From NCBI GenBank assembly GCA_028282325.1, contig JANQID010000021.1:52518-116517 (forward strand): a stretch of 64,000 nt of DNA, written 5' to 3'. A program made the translations under genes and the position numbers. Of the stretch, positions 25,659 to 35,084 are shown one piece after another (the first letter of the stretch is position 1; each line of letters opens with the position of its first letter). Below the pieces are notes generated by a model. That model searched no databases. It was not told the origin of the DNA and saw only the letters and a program-made list of their open reading frames with translations. This DNA comes from Chloroflexaceae bacterium. GTDB lineage: Bacteria; Chloroflexota; Chloroflexia; Chloroflexales; Chloroflexaceae.

Positions 25659-27071
25659 GTGAGTCAAAACTTGGGCACTCTAGAGCGTCCGTTACAGGTT
25701 GCTATTGTTGGTGCCGGACCTTCCGGCTTTTATGCTGCTGAAGCGCTGCTGAAGCAAGCGAATATAGTTTGCCGGATTGATTTTTTCAATCGCTTTCCTA
25801 CACCATTTGGCCTGATTCGGGAGGGCGTCGCCCCTGATCATCAATCGATCAAATCGGTGACGCGCATCTATGATCGTATTGCCAGCAATCCCAACGTTCG
25901 CTATTTTGGCAACGTTACGTTTGGTGTTGATATCAATCGCGATGATCTGCAACAGTTCTACGATCAGATCATCTACGCTGTCGGCGCGCAAGCGGATCGG
26001 CGGATGGGTATTGCTGGCGAGAATTTACACGGAAGCTTGTCGGCGACTGCTTTTGTGGGCTGGTACAATGGGCATCCTGACTATCGGGATCTCGATGTTG
26101 ATCTTTCCCATCATCGAGCGGTTGTTATTGGCAACGGCAATGTCGCGATGGATATCGCCCGTATAGTATCGACCCCGATTGAGACGCTCGCCAAAACAGA
26201 TATCGCCGATTATGCCATTGAGCAGTTGCGTGAGAGTCAGATCCGCGAAGTGGTTGTTCTGGGACGTCGCGGTCCGGTTCAGGCTGCTTTTACGTATCCC
26301 GAACTGAAAGAGTTGGGCGAGTTAGATGACGTTGATGTGATCGTCGATCCGGCAGATCTCGAACTAGATGAACATAGCGCGGCGGTGCTTGCTATTGACA
26401 AGACAGCGCAAAAAAACTATCAGATCCTTCGGGAATTCGCCGCAGCCGCCCCGTCCGGCGCCAGCCAACGCATTTATCTGCGCTTTCTTGTTTCGCCAAA
26501 AGCGATCATAGGGGACAACGATAGAGTGACTGCGGTTGAGACGGAACATAACTCCCTAGTTGTAGATAAGAATGGCGGTCTGCGCCCCCAGGGAACCGGC
26601 TCGTTCGAGACCATTGAAACCGGGCTCATCCTTCGCTCGGTTGGCTATCGAACGGTTCCTTTAAAAGGCGTGCCGTTCGATCAACGGACGAATACAATCA
26701 GCAATGTGTTGGGCAGGGTGACCGATTTAAAAAGTGGTGATGCCTTTCCCGGCGAGTATGTCGTTGGTTGGGCTAAACGAGGGCCATCAGGCGTTATCGG
26801 CACAAACAAGCCCGACTCCGCAGCGACGGTCAATGCGATGATCGAAGATTTGTCGAATTTGCCGGGTATTCCTGATCCCAATCGTGATCCCGAACGCATC
26901 GTCGCGTTGCTGCGCCAGCGCAAACCCGATTTTGTGACCTACGACGACTGGCGATCTCTCGATCAATATGAACTGGCGCGTGGGGCGGAGCAGGGTCGTC
27001 CACGGGTGAAAGTGACCAGCGTGTCGGAGATGCTGAATGTCATTCGACGTAACAAAGCCAACGAGTCTTGA
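25659..27071 (+). CDS. FprA-type ferredoxin-NADP+ reductase
   Basis: 470 residues, close in length and motif order to mycobacterial FprA and mitochondrial adrenodoxin reductase. FAD is bound by V-A-I-V-G-A-G-P-S-G (about residue 12), NADP(H) by V-I-G-N-G-N-V-A-M-D (about 152), and the family-specific stretch P-F-G-L-I-R-E-G-V-A-P-D-H (about 49) and the late G-W-A-K-R-G-P-S-G-V-I-G-T-N are intact. It would pass electrons between NADPH and a ferredoxin. Ferredoxin is not encoded nearby. GTG 25659 is preceded by AGAAGGAG. Confidence 0.9.
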   Translation: MSQNLGTLERPLQVAIVGAGPSGFYAAEALLKQANIVCRIDFFNRFPTPFGLIREGVAPDHQSIKSVTRIYDRIASNPNVRYFGNVTFGVDINRDDLQQFYDQIIYAVGAQADRRMGIAGENLHGSLSATAFVGWYNGHPDYRDLDVDLSHHRAVVIGNGNVAMDIARIVSTPIETLAKTDIADYAIEQLRESQIREVVVLGRRGPVQAAFTYPELKELGELDDVDVIVDPADLELDEHSAAVLAIDKTAQKNYQILREFAAAAPSGASQRIYLRFLVSPKAIIGDNDRVTAVETEHNSLVVDKNGGLRPQGTGSFETIETGLILRSVGYRTVPLKGVPFDQRTNTISNVLGRVTDLKSGDAFPGEYVVGWAKRGPSGVIGTNKPDSAATVNAMIEDLSNLPGIPDPNRDPERIVALLRQRKPDFVTYDDWRSLDQYELARGAEQGRPRVKVTSVSEMLNVIRRNKANES

Positions 27072-27186
27072 TGCAGAGTGGCGGTTGTAACCGGTAGGTT
27101 GCTCGCATTGTTCTCGATGGCTTTGTGAATGCGGTATTCGATATTTCGATGCCATCAGCGTAGTTTTACCGGATACATAGCGGACT

Positions 27187-28365
27187 ATGGCTTCTAGCTA
27201 TCGCATCGTTATGCTCGCGCCGTTCGGCATTCGCCCGAAGGGGACTTTGTCGGCGCGTATGCTTCCGCTGGCCCAGGCGCTGACGCGGCGAGGCCACCGC
27301 GTTCAGATTGTCGCCCCGCCGGTGCATAACCCGCAAGATGCTGGTCAGCGGAGTGAATATGACGGCGTGACTGTAATGCATACACGGCGCCCGACATTGC
27401 CCGGTCCGGCGGGATTTGCCCAACAAGTTCTCGCTCTCTTGCGGTCTGTGCTGGTCGAACGACCTGACGTCATTCATCTGTTTAAGCCGAAAGGCTATAG
27501 CGGGTTGTCTGCGCTGCTGGCGCAGGCGCTGCAGCCCGACATTCCCCTGGTGGTTGATACTGATGATTGGGAAGGTTGGGGCGGTTGGAATAATCTTCTG
27601 CCTTACCCTCGCATTGCTAAAGCCTTGTTTCACTGGCAGGAGCGTGATTTGCCGCGCCGCGCCGCCGCTGTTACTGTAGCCAGTCGTACGCTGGAGACGC
27701 AGGTCTGGGGGTTTAACGTTGACCCTGCGCGGGTGTTCTATCTGCCCAACGGCATTGAACGCGCGCCATTGCATCCTCCTGCGACGGCGCAACAAACTAA
27801 TCAGCTTTGTCTGTTACTTTACACCCGTTTCTGGGAATTCGACGTGCGTGATGTCGTTACGGCGATGGTTGCCATTGTCGCGCATCATGCCAACGTACGC
27901 CTGCTCGTGATTGGTCGTGGCGAGCGCGGCGAGGAGAACGAGCTGTTTCGACTGGCTCGTCGCGCCGGAGTAGCCGATGTGATCGATTACCGTGGTTGGG
28001 TCGAGCCTGAGCACATCCCTGCGCTGCTGGCGTCCGCTGATATTGCGCTGGTTCCTTTGAACGACACGCTGATTAATCGGGCGCGTTGTTCGGCCAAATT
28101 GCTGGAATTAATGGCGATTGGTCTGCCGATAGTGGCAGGCAATGTGGGACAGGTGAACGAGTATATCAACCACGGGGAGAGCGGTCTCCTGGTTACGCCT
28201 GGCGATCCGGCTGCATTAGCGCTTGCTGCGCTTCGTCTACTTGCTGACCCCGATCTTCGCATCCGTATGAGCGCCGGTACGCGCGCCTCTCTCGCATCCT
28301 ATCGATGGGATCGGCTTGCTCCAATTGTCGAGCAGGCATACTGCCTTGCTCTTGCTTCTCGTTAA
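27187..28365 (+). CDS. GT4-family glycosyltransferase
   Basis: 392 residues, GT-B fold. N-terminal acceptor half begins R-I-V-M-L-A-P-F-G with the Gly-rich turn around P-K-G-T-L-S-A-R-M. The C-terminal donor half has the retaining GT4 pattern E-L-M-A-I-G-L-P-I-V-A-G and G-E-S-G-L-L-V (about residues 308-340). Uses a nucleotide sugar at the cytoplasmic face. First gene of the 22-kb glycan locus. An unusual tract D-D-W-E-G-W-G-G-W-N-N (about 122) carries four tryptophans or glycines in alternation and may shape the acceptor site. Sugar and acceptor unknown. Confidence 0.87.
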   Translation: MASSYRIVMLAPFGIRPKGTLSARMLPLAQALTRRGHRVQIVAPPVHNPQDAGQRSEYDGVTVMHTRRPTLPGPAGFAQQVLALLRSVLVERPDVIHLFKPKGYSGLSALLAQALQPDIPLVVDTDDWEGWGGWNNLLPYPRIAKALFHWQERDLPRRAAAVTVASRTLETQVWGFNVDPARVFYLPNGIERAPLHPPATAQQTNQLCLLLYTRFWEFDVRDVVTAMVAIVAHHANVRLLVIGRGERGEENELFRLARRAGVADVIDYRGWVEPEHIPALLASADIALVPLNDTLINRARCSAKLLELMAIGLPIVAGNVGQVNEYINHGESGLLVTPGDPAALALAALRLLADPDLRIRMSAGTRASLASYRWDRLAPIVEQAYCLALASR

Positions 28366-28441
28366 ACCTCAGCGCTACATCGTTCTTTTTACCAGATACG
28401 CTCAGGACAATAGGGCTATAGTTCTTGATGGCGGCGGTCTC

Positions 28442-28447
28442 TATAAT
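28442..28447 (+). promoter_or_regulatory. Probable -10 element before the first DPM1-like gene
   Basis: An exact TATAAT at 28442-28447 lies about 60 bases before the ATG at 28507. The best -35 at 18 bases is only ATAGTT, so the promoter would be weak or activator-dependent. Confidence 0.35.
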
Positions 28448-28506
28448 GAATATCATTCCCCTCAACGCGACACGCCTCATGTTCAGTTTCTATCGTGAAC
28501 AGGAAT

Positions 28507-29700
28507 ATGCCGGGTATGTCAGATTTCATATCAAAAGAGCGAGTGTCGATATCAAGCAGTCATACATCTGAGAGCGGCTGGTATGGTGAGACTCCATCTG
28601 CTTCGGGTATCCCTACAGACGATGCGGAATCTGCGTTGCGCTTCTGTCGTTCACTCGCTCAAGTGCTGGCGACAACCCCCTCTCATCGGTTGAGCCCAAG
28701 GTCTGGCGGCTATACAGCCGCTTCTGATAATGGACGAGCGGATCTGAGCTTGCCCGATCTCTCGGTTGTTCTTCCAATTTATAACGAAGAAGATAATCTG
28801 CCTATACTGTATGAGCGATTGGCTGGCGTTTTAACTGCAACTGGCATGGCTTATGAAATAGTCTTTGTTGATGACGGCAGTCGCGATCGTAGCCTACAGT
28901 TACTCTATGATCTGGCGAACGATGATCCACGTGTCGTCATCATTGAGCTGGCGCGTAACTTTGGGCACCAGATCGCCATCAGCGCGGGTCTCGACTACGC
29001 GCGCGGCGCCGGGGTCATTGTGATGGACTCCGATTTGCAGGATCCGCCTGAAGTGCTGCCGCGATTTATCGCAAAGTGGCGCGAGGGCTACGATGTAGTC
29101 TACGCGATCCGCGAGAAACGCAAAGAAGGTTGGTTCAAACGCACGTTATACGTTGCGTTCTATCGTCTGTTGCAGCGCGTGGCCAACATTGAGATTCCCC
29201 TTGACGCGGGTGACTTCTGCATTATGGATCGCCAGGTCGTTGATTTGCTGAACAATATGCCCGAGCGCAATCGCTTTGTGCGCGGCATTCGCAGTTGGGT
29301 CGGTCTGCGCCAGACGGGGCTCGCCTACGAGCGCCATGCGCGCTATGGAGGGGAACCTAAGTATACCTTCTCACGATTGATGTACCTGGCGCTTGACGGA
29401 CTGGTCTCGTTTAGCTTTCTGCCGCTTCGTGTGATCACGATGCTAGGACTGGCCGTCTCGGCCATATCGATCTTGCTGGCCATTTTCTATACTATCCAGA
29501 AGTTGACGGTCGGTCTCTCGCCGCCTGGTTTCGCCACAACCGTGGTTGCGATCTTCTTTCTGTCCGGGATACAGCTCATCACAATCGGCGTGATCGGCGA
29601 ATATGTCGGGCGCGTCTTCGAGGAAGTGAAACGCAGGCCGCTGTATGTGGCGCGCCGAGTGATAGGAAGAGGCGAACGTGCGCATCCTTATGCTCAATAA
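28507..29700 (+). CDS. DPM1-like polyprenyl-phosphate sugar synthase (GT2) with two C-terminal helices
   Basis: 397 residues from ATG 28507 (GTG 28495 is possible). The first 85 residues are a Ser/Gly-rich tail not found in the two paralogues at 42544 and 46961. The GT2 catalytic domain follows: L-S-V-V-L-P-I-Y-N-E-E, V-D-D-G-S-R-D-R, and the metal motif V-M-D-S-D-L-Q-D-P-P-E, with the acceptor-loop H-A-R-Y-G-G-E-P-K-Y. Two C-terminal helices (about 305-375) match the GtrB/ArnC group, which puts a sugar from a nucleotide donor onto undecaprenyl or dolichyl phosphate. The next gene overlaps by 23 bases. Sugar unknown. Confidence 0.88.
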   Translation: MPGMSDFISKERVSISSSHTSESGWYGETPSASGIPTDDAESALRFCRSLAQVLATTPSHRLSPRSGGYTAASDNGRADLSLPDLSVVLPIYNEEDNLPILYERLAGVLTATGMAYEIVFVDDGSRDRSLQLLYDLANDDPRVVIIELARNFGHQIAISAGLDYARGAGVIVMDSDLQDPPEVLPRFIAKWREGYDVVYAIREKRKEGWFKRTLYVAFYRLLQRVANIEIPLDAGDFCIMDRQVVDLLNNMPERNRFVRGIRSWVGLRQTGLAYERHARYGGEPKYTFSRLMYLALDGLVSFSFLPLRVITMLGLAVSAISILLAIFYTIQKLTVGLSPPGFATTVVAIFFLSGIQLITIGVIGEYVGRVFEEVKRRPLYVARRVIGRGERAHPYAQ

Positions 29701-30916
29701 TGAGTTTCCTCCGCTCGGCGGCGGCACGGGAACGGTCAATCAGGCGCTGTTGCAACGCTTCGTGACCGATCCCGACCTGGAGATCGATCTGATCACGTCG
29801 GCGCTTGGAGATTCCTTCGAGGAAATGCGTTTCGCCGAGCGGGCGCGTATTTTTAAAACGCCCGTGAATAATCGGAATATTCATCATTCGTCGAATCGCG
29901 AATTGTTGACCTACGCCGCCCGCGCTCTTCCCGTTGCGTTGAAGTTGCATCACGCCCGCCCATACGATTTTGCCTTTGCGTGGAGCGCCGTTCCTGCCGG
30001 CGGCGTTGCACTGGCGCTGAAAAAATTGACTGGGCTGCGCTATCTCGTTCGTGTATGCGGACCCGACATCCCCGGCTTCGAGCAACGCTATGGCCTGCTC
30101 TATCCTGTGTTGACGCCGATCATCCGCGCAATCTGGCGCAATTCCGTGATGGTGATTGCCAAGTGCCAGGGTGAGGCCGATATGATCCATGCCGTAGATC
30201 GCAATGCTCATGTCACTCTTGTTCCCAACGGCGTTGATCTCCAGGCATTCACGCCGGCGCAAGTTCCTGATGACGGGCCGCTGCGCCTGCTCTGCGTGGC
30301 GCGCCTGATCGAGCGCAAGGGCCAACATCATCTGATCGCCGCGGTCAGGCGTCTGATTGATTTTGGCGTCGATGTGATGCTGGATTTGATTGGGATCGGT
30401 GACGCCCGCCCGTCTAATGAGGCGTTAGCCAGCACCCTGGGCGTCGCCGATCGCGTGCGTTTTGTCGGTTATGTCCCGCGCGAGGAGATTGCGCAACATT
30501 ATGCCGCAGCGCATATTTTCGTCTTGCCTTCCTACAATGAGGGTATGAGCGTTGCAACGCTCGAAGCTATGGCTGCCGGCTTGCCTGTAATTATCACTCG
30601 CGTTGGCGGCGCCGCCGAACTGGTTGTTGAGGGCGAGAACGGAATGACGTTCGACTGGGCCGATGTGGATGGTCTGACGGAGCGCATTCGCTGTCTCGCC
30701 AATGATCGCGCCCTGCTACGCAGAATGGGCGCGGCTTCGCGTGAACGTGCCGTCAGCTTCGCGTGGGACGTCGCTGCCGAGCGTTATCGAGATCTGTTCG
30801 CCCAGATTGTTGGACAGCATATTGCAACCCAGACCGGTGCAACCGACGTTGACATGGGAGGTTCAACCCAGGCGGCGAGTTGTCAGAGTCAAAGTTCTGA
30901 GCCTGCGATCCACTGA
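29678..30916 (+). CDS. GT4-family glycosyltransferase
   Basis: 412 residues, GT-B fold. Begins R-I-L-M-L-N-N-E-F-P-P-L-G-G-G-T-G, the nucleotide-sugar-type N-terminal turn; the donor half shows L-L-C-V-A-R-L-I-E-R-K-G and the signature P-S-Y-N-E-G-M-S, E-A-M-A-A-G-L-P-V-I, G-E-N-G-M-T-F (about residues 285-325). GTG 29678 lies within the last codons of the preceding gene and has GGAAGAGG just before it, implying translational coupling. A Ser/Gln-rich tail of 25 residues follows the domain. Confidence 0.88.
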   Translation: MRILMLNNEFPPLGGGTGTVNQALLQRFVTDPDLEIDLITSALGDSFEEMRFAERARIFKTPVNNRNIHHSSNRELLTYAARALPVALKLHHARPYDFAFAWSAVPAGGVALALKKLTGLRYLVRVCGPDIPGFEQRYGLLYPVLTPIIRAIWRNSVMVIAKCQGEADMIHAVDRNAHVTLVPNGVDLQAFTPAQVPDDGPLRLLCVARLIERKGQHHLIAAVRRLIDFGVDVMLDLIGIGDARPSNEALASTLGVADRVRFVGYVPREEIAQHYAAAHIFVLPSYNEGMSVATLEAMAAGLPVIITRVGGAAELVVEGENGMTFDWADVDGLTERIRCLANDRALLRRMGAASRERAVSFAWDVAAERYRDLFAQIVGQHIATQTGATDVDMGGSTQAASCQSQSSEPAIH

Positions 30917-30950
30917 GCATTCATAGCCTTCCTATCAGAAATACGCCCTC

Positions 30951-32834
30951 ATGTGCGGCATTTGCGGTATTTTTCATTCCAATCATAAACGCCCGGTTGA
31001 TCGTGGGTTGCTAGAGCGGATGAATGCGCGCATCGTTCATCGTGGCCCCGACAGCGACGGCTTTTTCGTCGCCGCCAACGTGGGTATGGCAATGCGCCGC
31101 CTGGCGATCATCGACCTGAGCGGCGGCAGCCAGCCGATCTTCAATGAGGATCGCAGTATCGCGATTGTTTTCAACGGGGAGATCTATAACTACCGCGAAT
31201 TGCGTGCCGAGCTCGAAATCAGCGGTCATCGCTTTGCCACCGACAGCGATACGGAGACGATCGTCCACGCTTACGAGCAATGGGGCGATGCTATGCTTCC
31301 CCGCCTCAACGGTATGTTCGCTTTCTCGATCTGGGATGCGCGCCGCCGCCGTCTGTTGATATCCCGTGACCGGATGGGAGAAAAGCCGCTCTACTGGCAT
31401 CACTCCGCCGAAGGGCTAGTCTGGGGTTCAGAGGCCAAGGCGTTGTTGACCGTACCCTGGATTGAACGGCGGATCAACCCGCTGGCGCTGCATCACTACC
31501 TGACTCTGCAATATACGCCTGATCCGTTGACGATCTATGAAGGCATTGCGCAACTGCCGGCTGCGCACAAGCTGGTGGTTGAAGACGGCGGCAGTCCTCG
31601 CGTCGAACCCTGGTGGTGCCTGGAATTCGATCCCAAGCTGCGCATCAGCGACGCCGAGGCGATCGAACAGGCGCGCGTACTTCTGAGCGCCGCCGTCGAG
31701 CGCCAGCTTGTCGCCGAAGTTCCGTTGGGCGCTTTCCTCAGCGGCGGCATCGATTCTTCGATCATCGTGGCGTTGATGGCCGAACGCAAGGCTGAAGCTA
31801 TCCGTACGTTCTCGATCGGCTTTGACGAACGCCATTTCTCCGAAACCCGCTACGCTCGCATGGTCGCCGAGCGCTATCATACCGATCATTACGAGTTCAT
31901 TTTTCGCCCTGGCGACCTGATACGGGTGATCGAAGGCGTTGCTGCATCTGTAGATGAGCCATTCGCCGACCCGGCAGCGTTGCCACTGTACGAGCTGGCG
32001 CGCCAGACCCGCAACCATGTTACGGTGGCGTTGAGCGGCGACGGCGGCGACGAAACGCTGGCCGGTTATCGGCGGTATGTGCTTGACGGATGGCTGCGCC
32101 CCTATACCGCTCTGCCGCGCTGGATCACCCAGGGCATAGTTCCGGCTGCTGTCGCTCTGGCGCCAGAACCGGCGTGGTTACCCGAAGATCGCAACCCAAT
32201 CACCGGCCTCAAGCGCCTCAGCCAGTTCTCGGCGGTGACTCACAAAGCCTCGCTGGTGCGCTGGGGATCCTATTTTACGCACGCTGAGAAGCTGGTGCTC
32301 TACCGCGAACCTTTGCGCGAAGCGCTTGCTATGGCCGATACGGCCGATTGGTTGGCTCAAGCGTATGACCAGTCCCGTGCGACGAGCCTGCTCGATAGCA
32401 CCCTTGCCGCCGATCACGTGACTTATCTATCCGGTGACCTGCTGCCCAAAACTGATCGTACGACTATGGCTCACTCGCTGGAGGCGCGCGCTCCCTTCCT
32501 CGATCGCGATTGGGTCGAGTGGACTGCACGCCTGCCGGAGCGCTTCAAGGTTCGCGGGCGCAGTACCAAGTGGCTGCTCAAGGCTGCCTTTGGCGACAAG
32601 CTGCCGCCTGAAATTCTGGCGCGTGGCAAGCAAGGCTTTAGTGTGCCGACGGGTTCGTGGTTGCGTCACGAGTTGCGCGACTGGGCTGCCGAGCGCTTGA
32701 TCGCCAACCGCGCTCTTGAATCCTGGTTTGAGCCGGCGGCGATCAAGGCGCTCTTCGACGAGCATTGCGATGGGCGTGTCAATCATGGCAAAAAGCTGTG
32801 GGCGCTGGTGATGTTGGGAGTATGGGCTCAATGA
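30951..32834 (+). CDS. asnB: Glutamine-dependent asparagine synthase (AsnB type)
   Basis: 627 residues. The N-terminal glutaminase domain starts M-C-G-I-C-G-I-F, with the nucleophile Cys 2 exposed after Met removal, and has R-G-P-D-S-D-G and N-G-E-I-Y-N-Y. The synthetase domain contains the pyrophosphate loop L-S-G-G-I-D-S-S (about 263) and S-G-D-G-G-D-E. It would amidate aspartate, or another carboxylate. AsnB-type genes are frequent inside polysaccharide clusters, where an amidated sugar or a peptide substituent is a likely use, so free asparagine synthesis is not the only option. The next gene starts in its stop codon (ATGA at 32831). Confidence 0.92.
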   Translation: MCGICGIFHSNHKRPVDRGLLERMNARIVHRGPDSDGFFVAANVGMAMRRLAIIDLSGGSQPIFNEDRSIAIVFNGEIYNYRELRAELEISGHRFATDSDTETIVHAYEQWGDAMLPRLNGMFAFSIWDARRRRLLISRDRMGEKPLYWHHSAEGLVWGSEAKALLTVPWIERRINPLALHHYLTLQYTPDPLTIYEGIAQLPAAHKLVVEDGGSPRVEPWWCLEFDPKLRISDAEAIEQARVLLSAAVERQLVAEVPLGAFLSGGIDSSIIVALMAERKAEAIRTFSIGFDERHFSETRYARMVAERYHTDHYEFIFRPGDLIRVIEGVAASVDEPFADPAALPLYELARQTRNHVTVALSGDGGDETLAGYRRYVLDGWLRPYTALPRWITQGIVPAAVALAPEPAWLPEDRNPITGLKRLSQFSAVTHKASLVRWGSYFTHAEKLVLYREPLREALAMADTADWLAQAYDQSRATSLLDSTLAADHVTYLSGDLLPKTDRTTMAHSLEARAPFLDRDWVEWTARLPERFKVRGRSTKWLLKAAFGDKLPPEILARGKQGFSVPTGSWLRHELRDWAAERLIANRALESWFEPAAIKALFDEHCDGRVNHGKKLWALVMLGVWAQ

Positions 32835-33943
32835 CGCAGGATAAAGCACCGGACATAACCGTCGTAACCGTTAACTATAACCACGGCGCATATCTGGCGG
32901 GTTATATCGAATCCTTGCATGCGAGTCACTATCCGATTAAAGAAATCATCGTCGTCGATAACCGATCTTCAGACGATTCGCTTAGCGTTCTCTCTCGCTA
33001 TCCGGATGTCGCTGTGATAGCTAATCCCGAGAATATCGGCTATTCTGCAGCCTTAAATCAGGCTTTCCTTCAGGCATCAAGCGAGCTTATCTGCGCTACC
33101 GGCCCGGATATCGAGGTCGAACCCGATTGGCTATATCCTTTGATAGACCAATATCAGCGCGACCCGCAAAACATTTTTGCCGTGGCTTCACGTGTGATGA
33201 CGCTTGATCGACGTGAGATCCAGTCCGCCGGCGGGAGCCTACATTTTTCCGGGCATTTGTGCGTGTTTGATATGTGGACGCCTGTCGATTCGCATACAGT
33301 GAGCAACGCCCCGCGCGAAGTCGGTGCAATCGATTCAACTTCAATGCTGGTTGATCGGAAGAAATTTCTCCAGATTGGCGGTTGTGACACGGATTTCTTT
33401 GTGTATCACGAGGAATTTGATTATTGCTATAGAGCGCGAATGCGTGGTTGGAAATGTTGGTATCACCCCTGTTCGCGCGTCTACCACGGTGAAGGATCGC
33501 GCGAATATTCGGTGCGCAGCGGCGGGACATATCCACGCATGCGACCATTTCTCCATACACGTAATCGATTGCTATCGATCCTGAAAAACTATCAAATCCG
33601 CACGTTGCTCATAATCTTACCGGCGCTTATCATTCTGGAAGCTCTAAATTACTTCATACTCGTGCGTATAGGGCTTCATAAAGCCTATGGCGATGCATTG
33701 CGCTGGCTTTGGCAAGAGCGCAAGACGATTATGCTCAAACGCGCTACTATCCAGCCAAATCGACTTTTGCACGATGGACAACTGTTGAACGCGGATTCGC
33801 TAACTATTACACCGTTGCTGCTACACTCCACTCGGTTACGAATAGCGAAACATTTGCTCGATGTGACTCTATCGGTTTATTGGTTTGTTATGCAGCGTAT
33901 AACCTATTTGGATTTTTATAGCGCTAGATCTTCGATGCATTAA
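32831..33943 (+). CDS. GT2-family glycosyltransferase (rhamnosyltransferase-like)
   Basis: 370 residues. Start ATG 32831 shares ATGA with the asnB stop and follows GGGAG. The catalytic domain begins I-T-V-V-T-V-N-Y-N-H and has V-V-D-N-R-S-S-D-D-S, a metal-site region A-T-G-P-D-I-E-V-E-P-D-W (about 85), and the active-site block Y-H-E-E-F-D-Y-C-Y-R (about 193). Together they match WbbL-like rhamnosyl- and mannosyltransferases. A basic stretch and hydrophobic segment (about 255-290) probably associate it with the membrane. Donor not determinable. Confidence 0.85.
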   Translation: MTQDKAPDITVVTVNYNHGAYLAGYIESLHASHYPIKEIIVVDNRSSDDSLSVLSRYPDVAVIANPENIGYSAALNQAFLQASSELICATGPDIEVEPDWLYPLIDQYQRDPQNIFAVASRVMTLDRREIQSAGGSLHFSGHLCVFDMWTPVDSHTVSNAPREVGAIDSTSMLVDRKKFLQIGGCDTDFFVYHEEFDYCYRARMRGWKCWYHPCSRVYHGEGSREYSVRSGGTYPRMRPFLHTRNRLLSILKNYQIRTLLIILPALIILEALNYFILVRIGLHKAYGDALRWLWQERKTIMLKRATIQPNRLLHDGQLLNADSLTITPLLLHSTRLRIAKHLLDVTLSVYWFVMQRITYLDFYSARSSMH

Positions 33944-34021
33944 TCTGGAAACATAAAGCACGGATTGCGATTGCTGCTGATTTTTGTACAGCATCATTAT
34001 GAGATTCAATGCCGTTAGGCG

Positions 34022-35080
34022 ATGTCGATATACGCTATGAAACCCCTCACGCCACAAATCCAAGATCTTTCGTTGCCTTCAAACCGAAGCGGCTGGCCGT
34101 GGGACACAGCGCCAGATCCGCTTCCGGCAACGATGCCTGATGGTCAGCCCTGGCCGCGCATCAGCATCGTTACTCCATCGTACAACCAGGCGCACTTCCT
34201 GGAAGAGACTATCCGTTCGGTGTTGTTGCAGGGGTATCCCAATCTGGAATATATCGTGATTGACGGCGGATCGAATGATGGCAGCATCGATATCCTACGC
34301 TGCTATGCGCCCTGGCTGAGCTTCTGGGTCAGCGAACCCGACCGAGGCCAACCCCACGCAATCAACAAAGGTTTTCGCCGTGCTACTGGCGATCTCATCG
34401 GCTGGGTCAACAGCGACGATACGCTTTTGCCTGGCGCGCTTTCGCACTTTGCTAAGGCGCATCGCCGCAATCCCGAAGCGCTGTTGCTCGGTGATGTGAC
34501 GTTTGTCAATGCTGTGGGTGATCCTATTCGTACGGTGCAGCAGTCCAACGTTACCTTTGCCGCTATGGTCAAGATCTGGCAACTGGATATGCACTGGTGC
34601 CAGCAAGGAACTTATGTCCCCCGCACTGTGTATGAACAAGTCGGCGAACTGGACGAGCAGTTGCGCTATGTTTTCGATCGCGACTGGATGTGTCGCTTGC
34701 TAGCAGTGGCGCATGTAGATTATGTTCATGCCCCAACGGCACAGTTTCGTGTGCATAGCGCTTCTAAGACCATTGGCGAAAATGACCGCTGGCTCCCCGA
34801 GCAGATCGTCGTTACCCGTCGTTATTGGGATCGTCTTCCTCGCATTGATCGGCGTCGGGCTCTGGCCGAACTGGAGTTGAGCAGTGTATTAACTTATATC
34901 AATATTACCTACCGTATGGACCGGCGTCGGGGCTTGCAACGCCTGGGTCGGGTCGTATTGATAGATCCGCGTATGCTGTTGGCCTGGCGTTTCTGGATGT
35001 TATTCGGCGCGGCGCTGACGCCGCTCCCGTTGCTGCGTGCAGTTCGGGGACTGGCTCCTTCCGACTTGGGAGGGTGGTAG
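34022..35080 (+). CDS. GT2-family glycosyltransferase
   Basis: 352 residues. GT-A fold with I-S-I-V-T-P-S-Y-N-Q-A-H-F-L-E-E-T (about residue 44), V-I-D-G-G-S-N-D-G-S and G-W-V-N-S-D-D-T-L-L-P-G (about 125, the DxD-equivalent). This is the pattern of WcaA-like transferases acting on Gal, Glc or related donors. The C-terminal 60 residues are basic and hydrophobic and may dock on the membrane. Start: ATG 34022 or ATG 34037; no strong ribosome site decides. Its stop lies just before the likely TTG start of the next gene. Confidence 0.85.
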   Translation: MSIYAMKPLTPQIQDLSLPSNRSGWPWDTAPDPLPATMPDGQPWPRISIVTPSYNQAHFLEETIRSVLLQGYPNLEYIVIDGGSNDGSIDILRCYAPWLSFWVSEPDRGQPHAINKGFRRATGDLIGWVNSDDTLLPGALSHFAKAHRRNPEALLLGDVTFVNAVGDPIRTVQQSNVTFAAMVKIWQLDMHWCQQGTYVPRTVYEQVGELDEQLRYVFDRDWMCRLLAVAHVDYVHAPTAQFRVHSASKTIGENDRWLPEQIVVTRRYWDRLPRIDRRRALAELELSSVLTYINITYRMDRRRGLQRLGRVVLIDPRMLLAWRFWMLFGAALTPLPLLRAVRGLAPSDLGGW

Positions 35081-35084
35081 GACA

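Noticed and set aside
29579..30331. 250-codon frame opposite the GT2 and GT4 genes
   Set aside because: Overlaps two well-supported genes and shows no recognisable domain.
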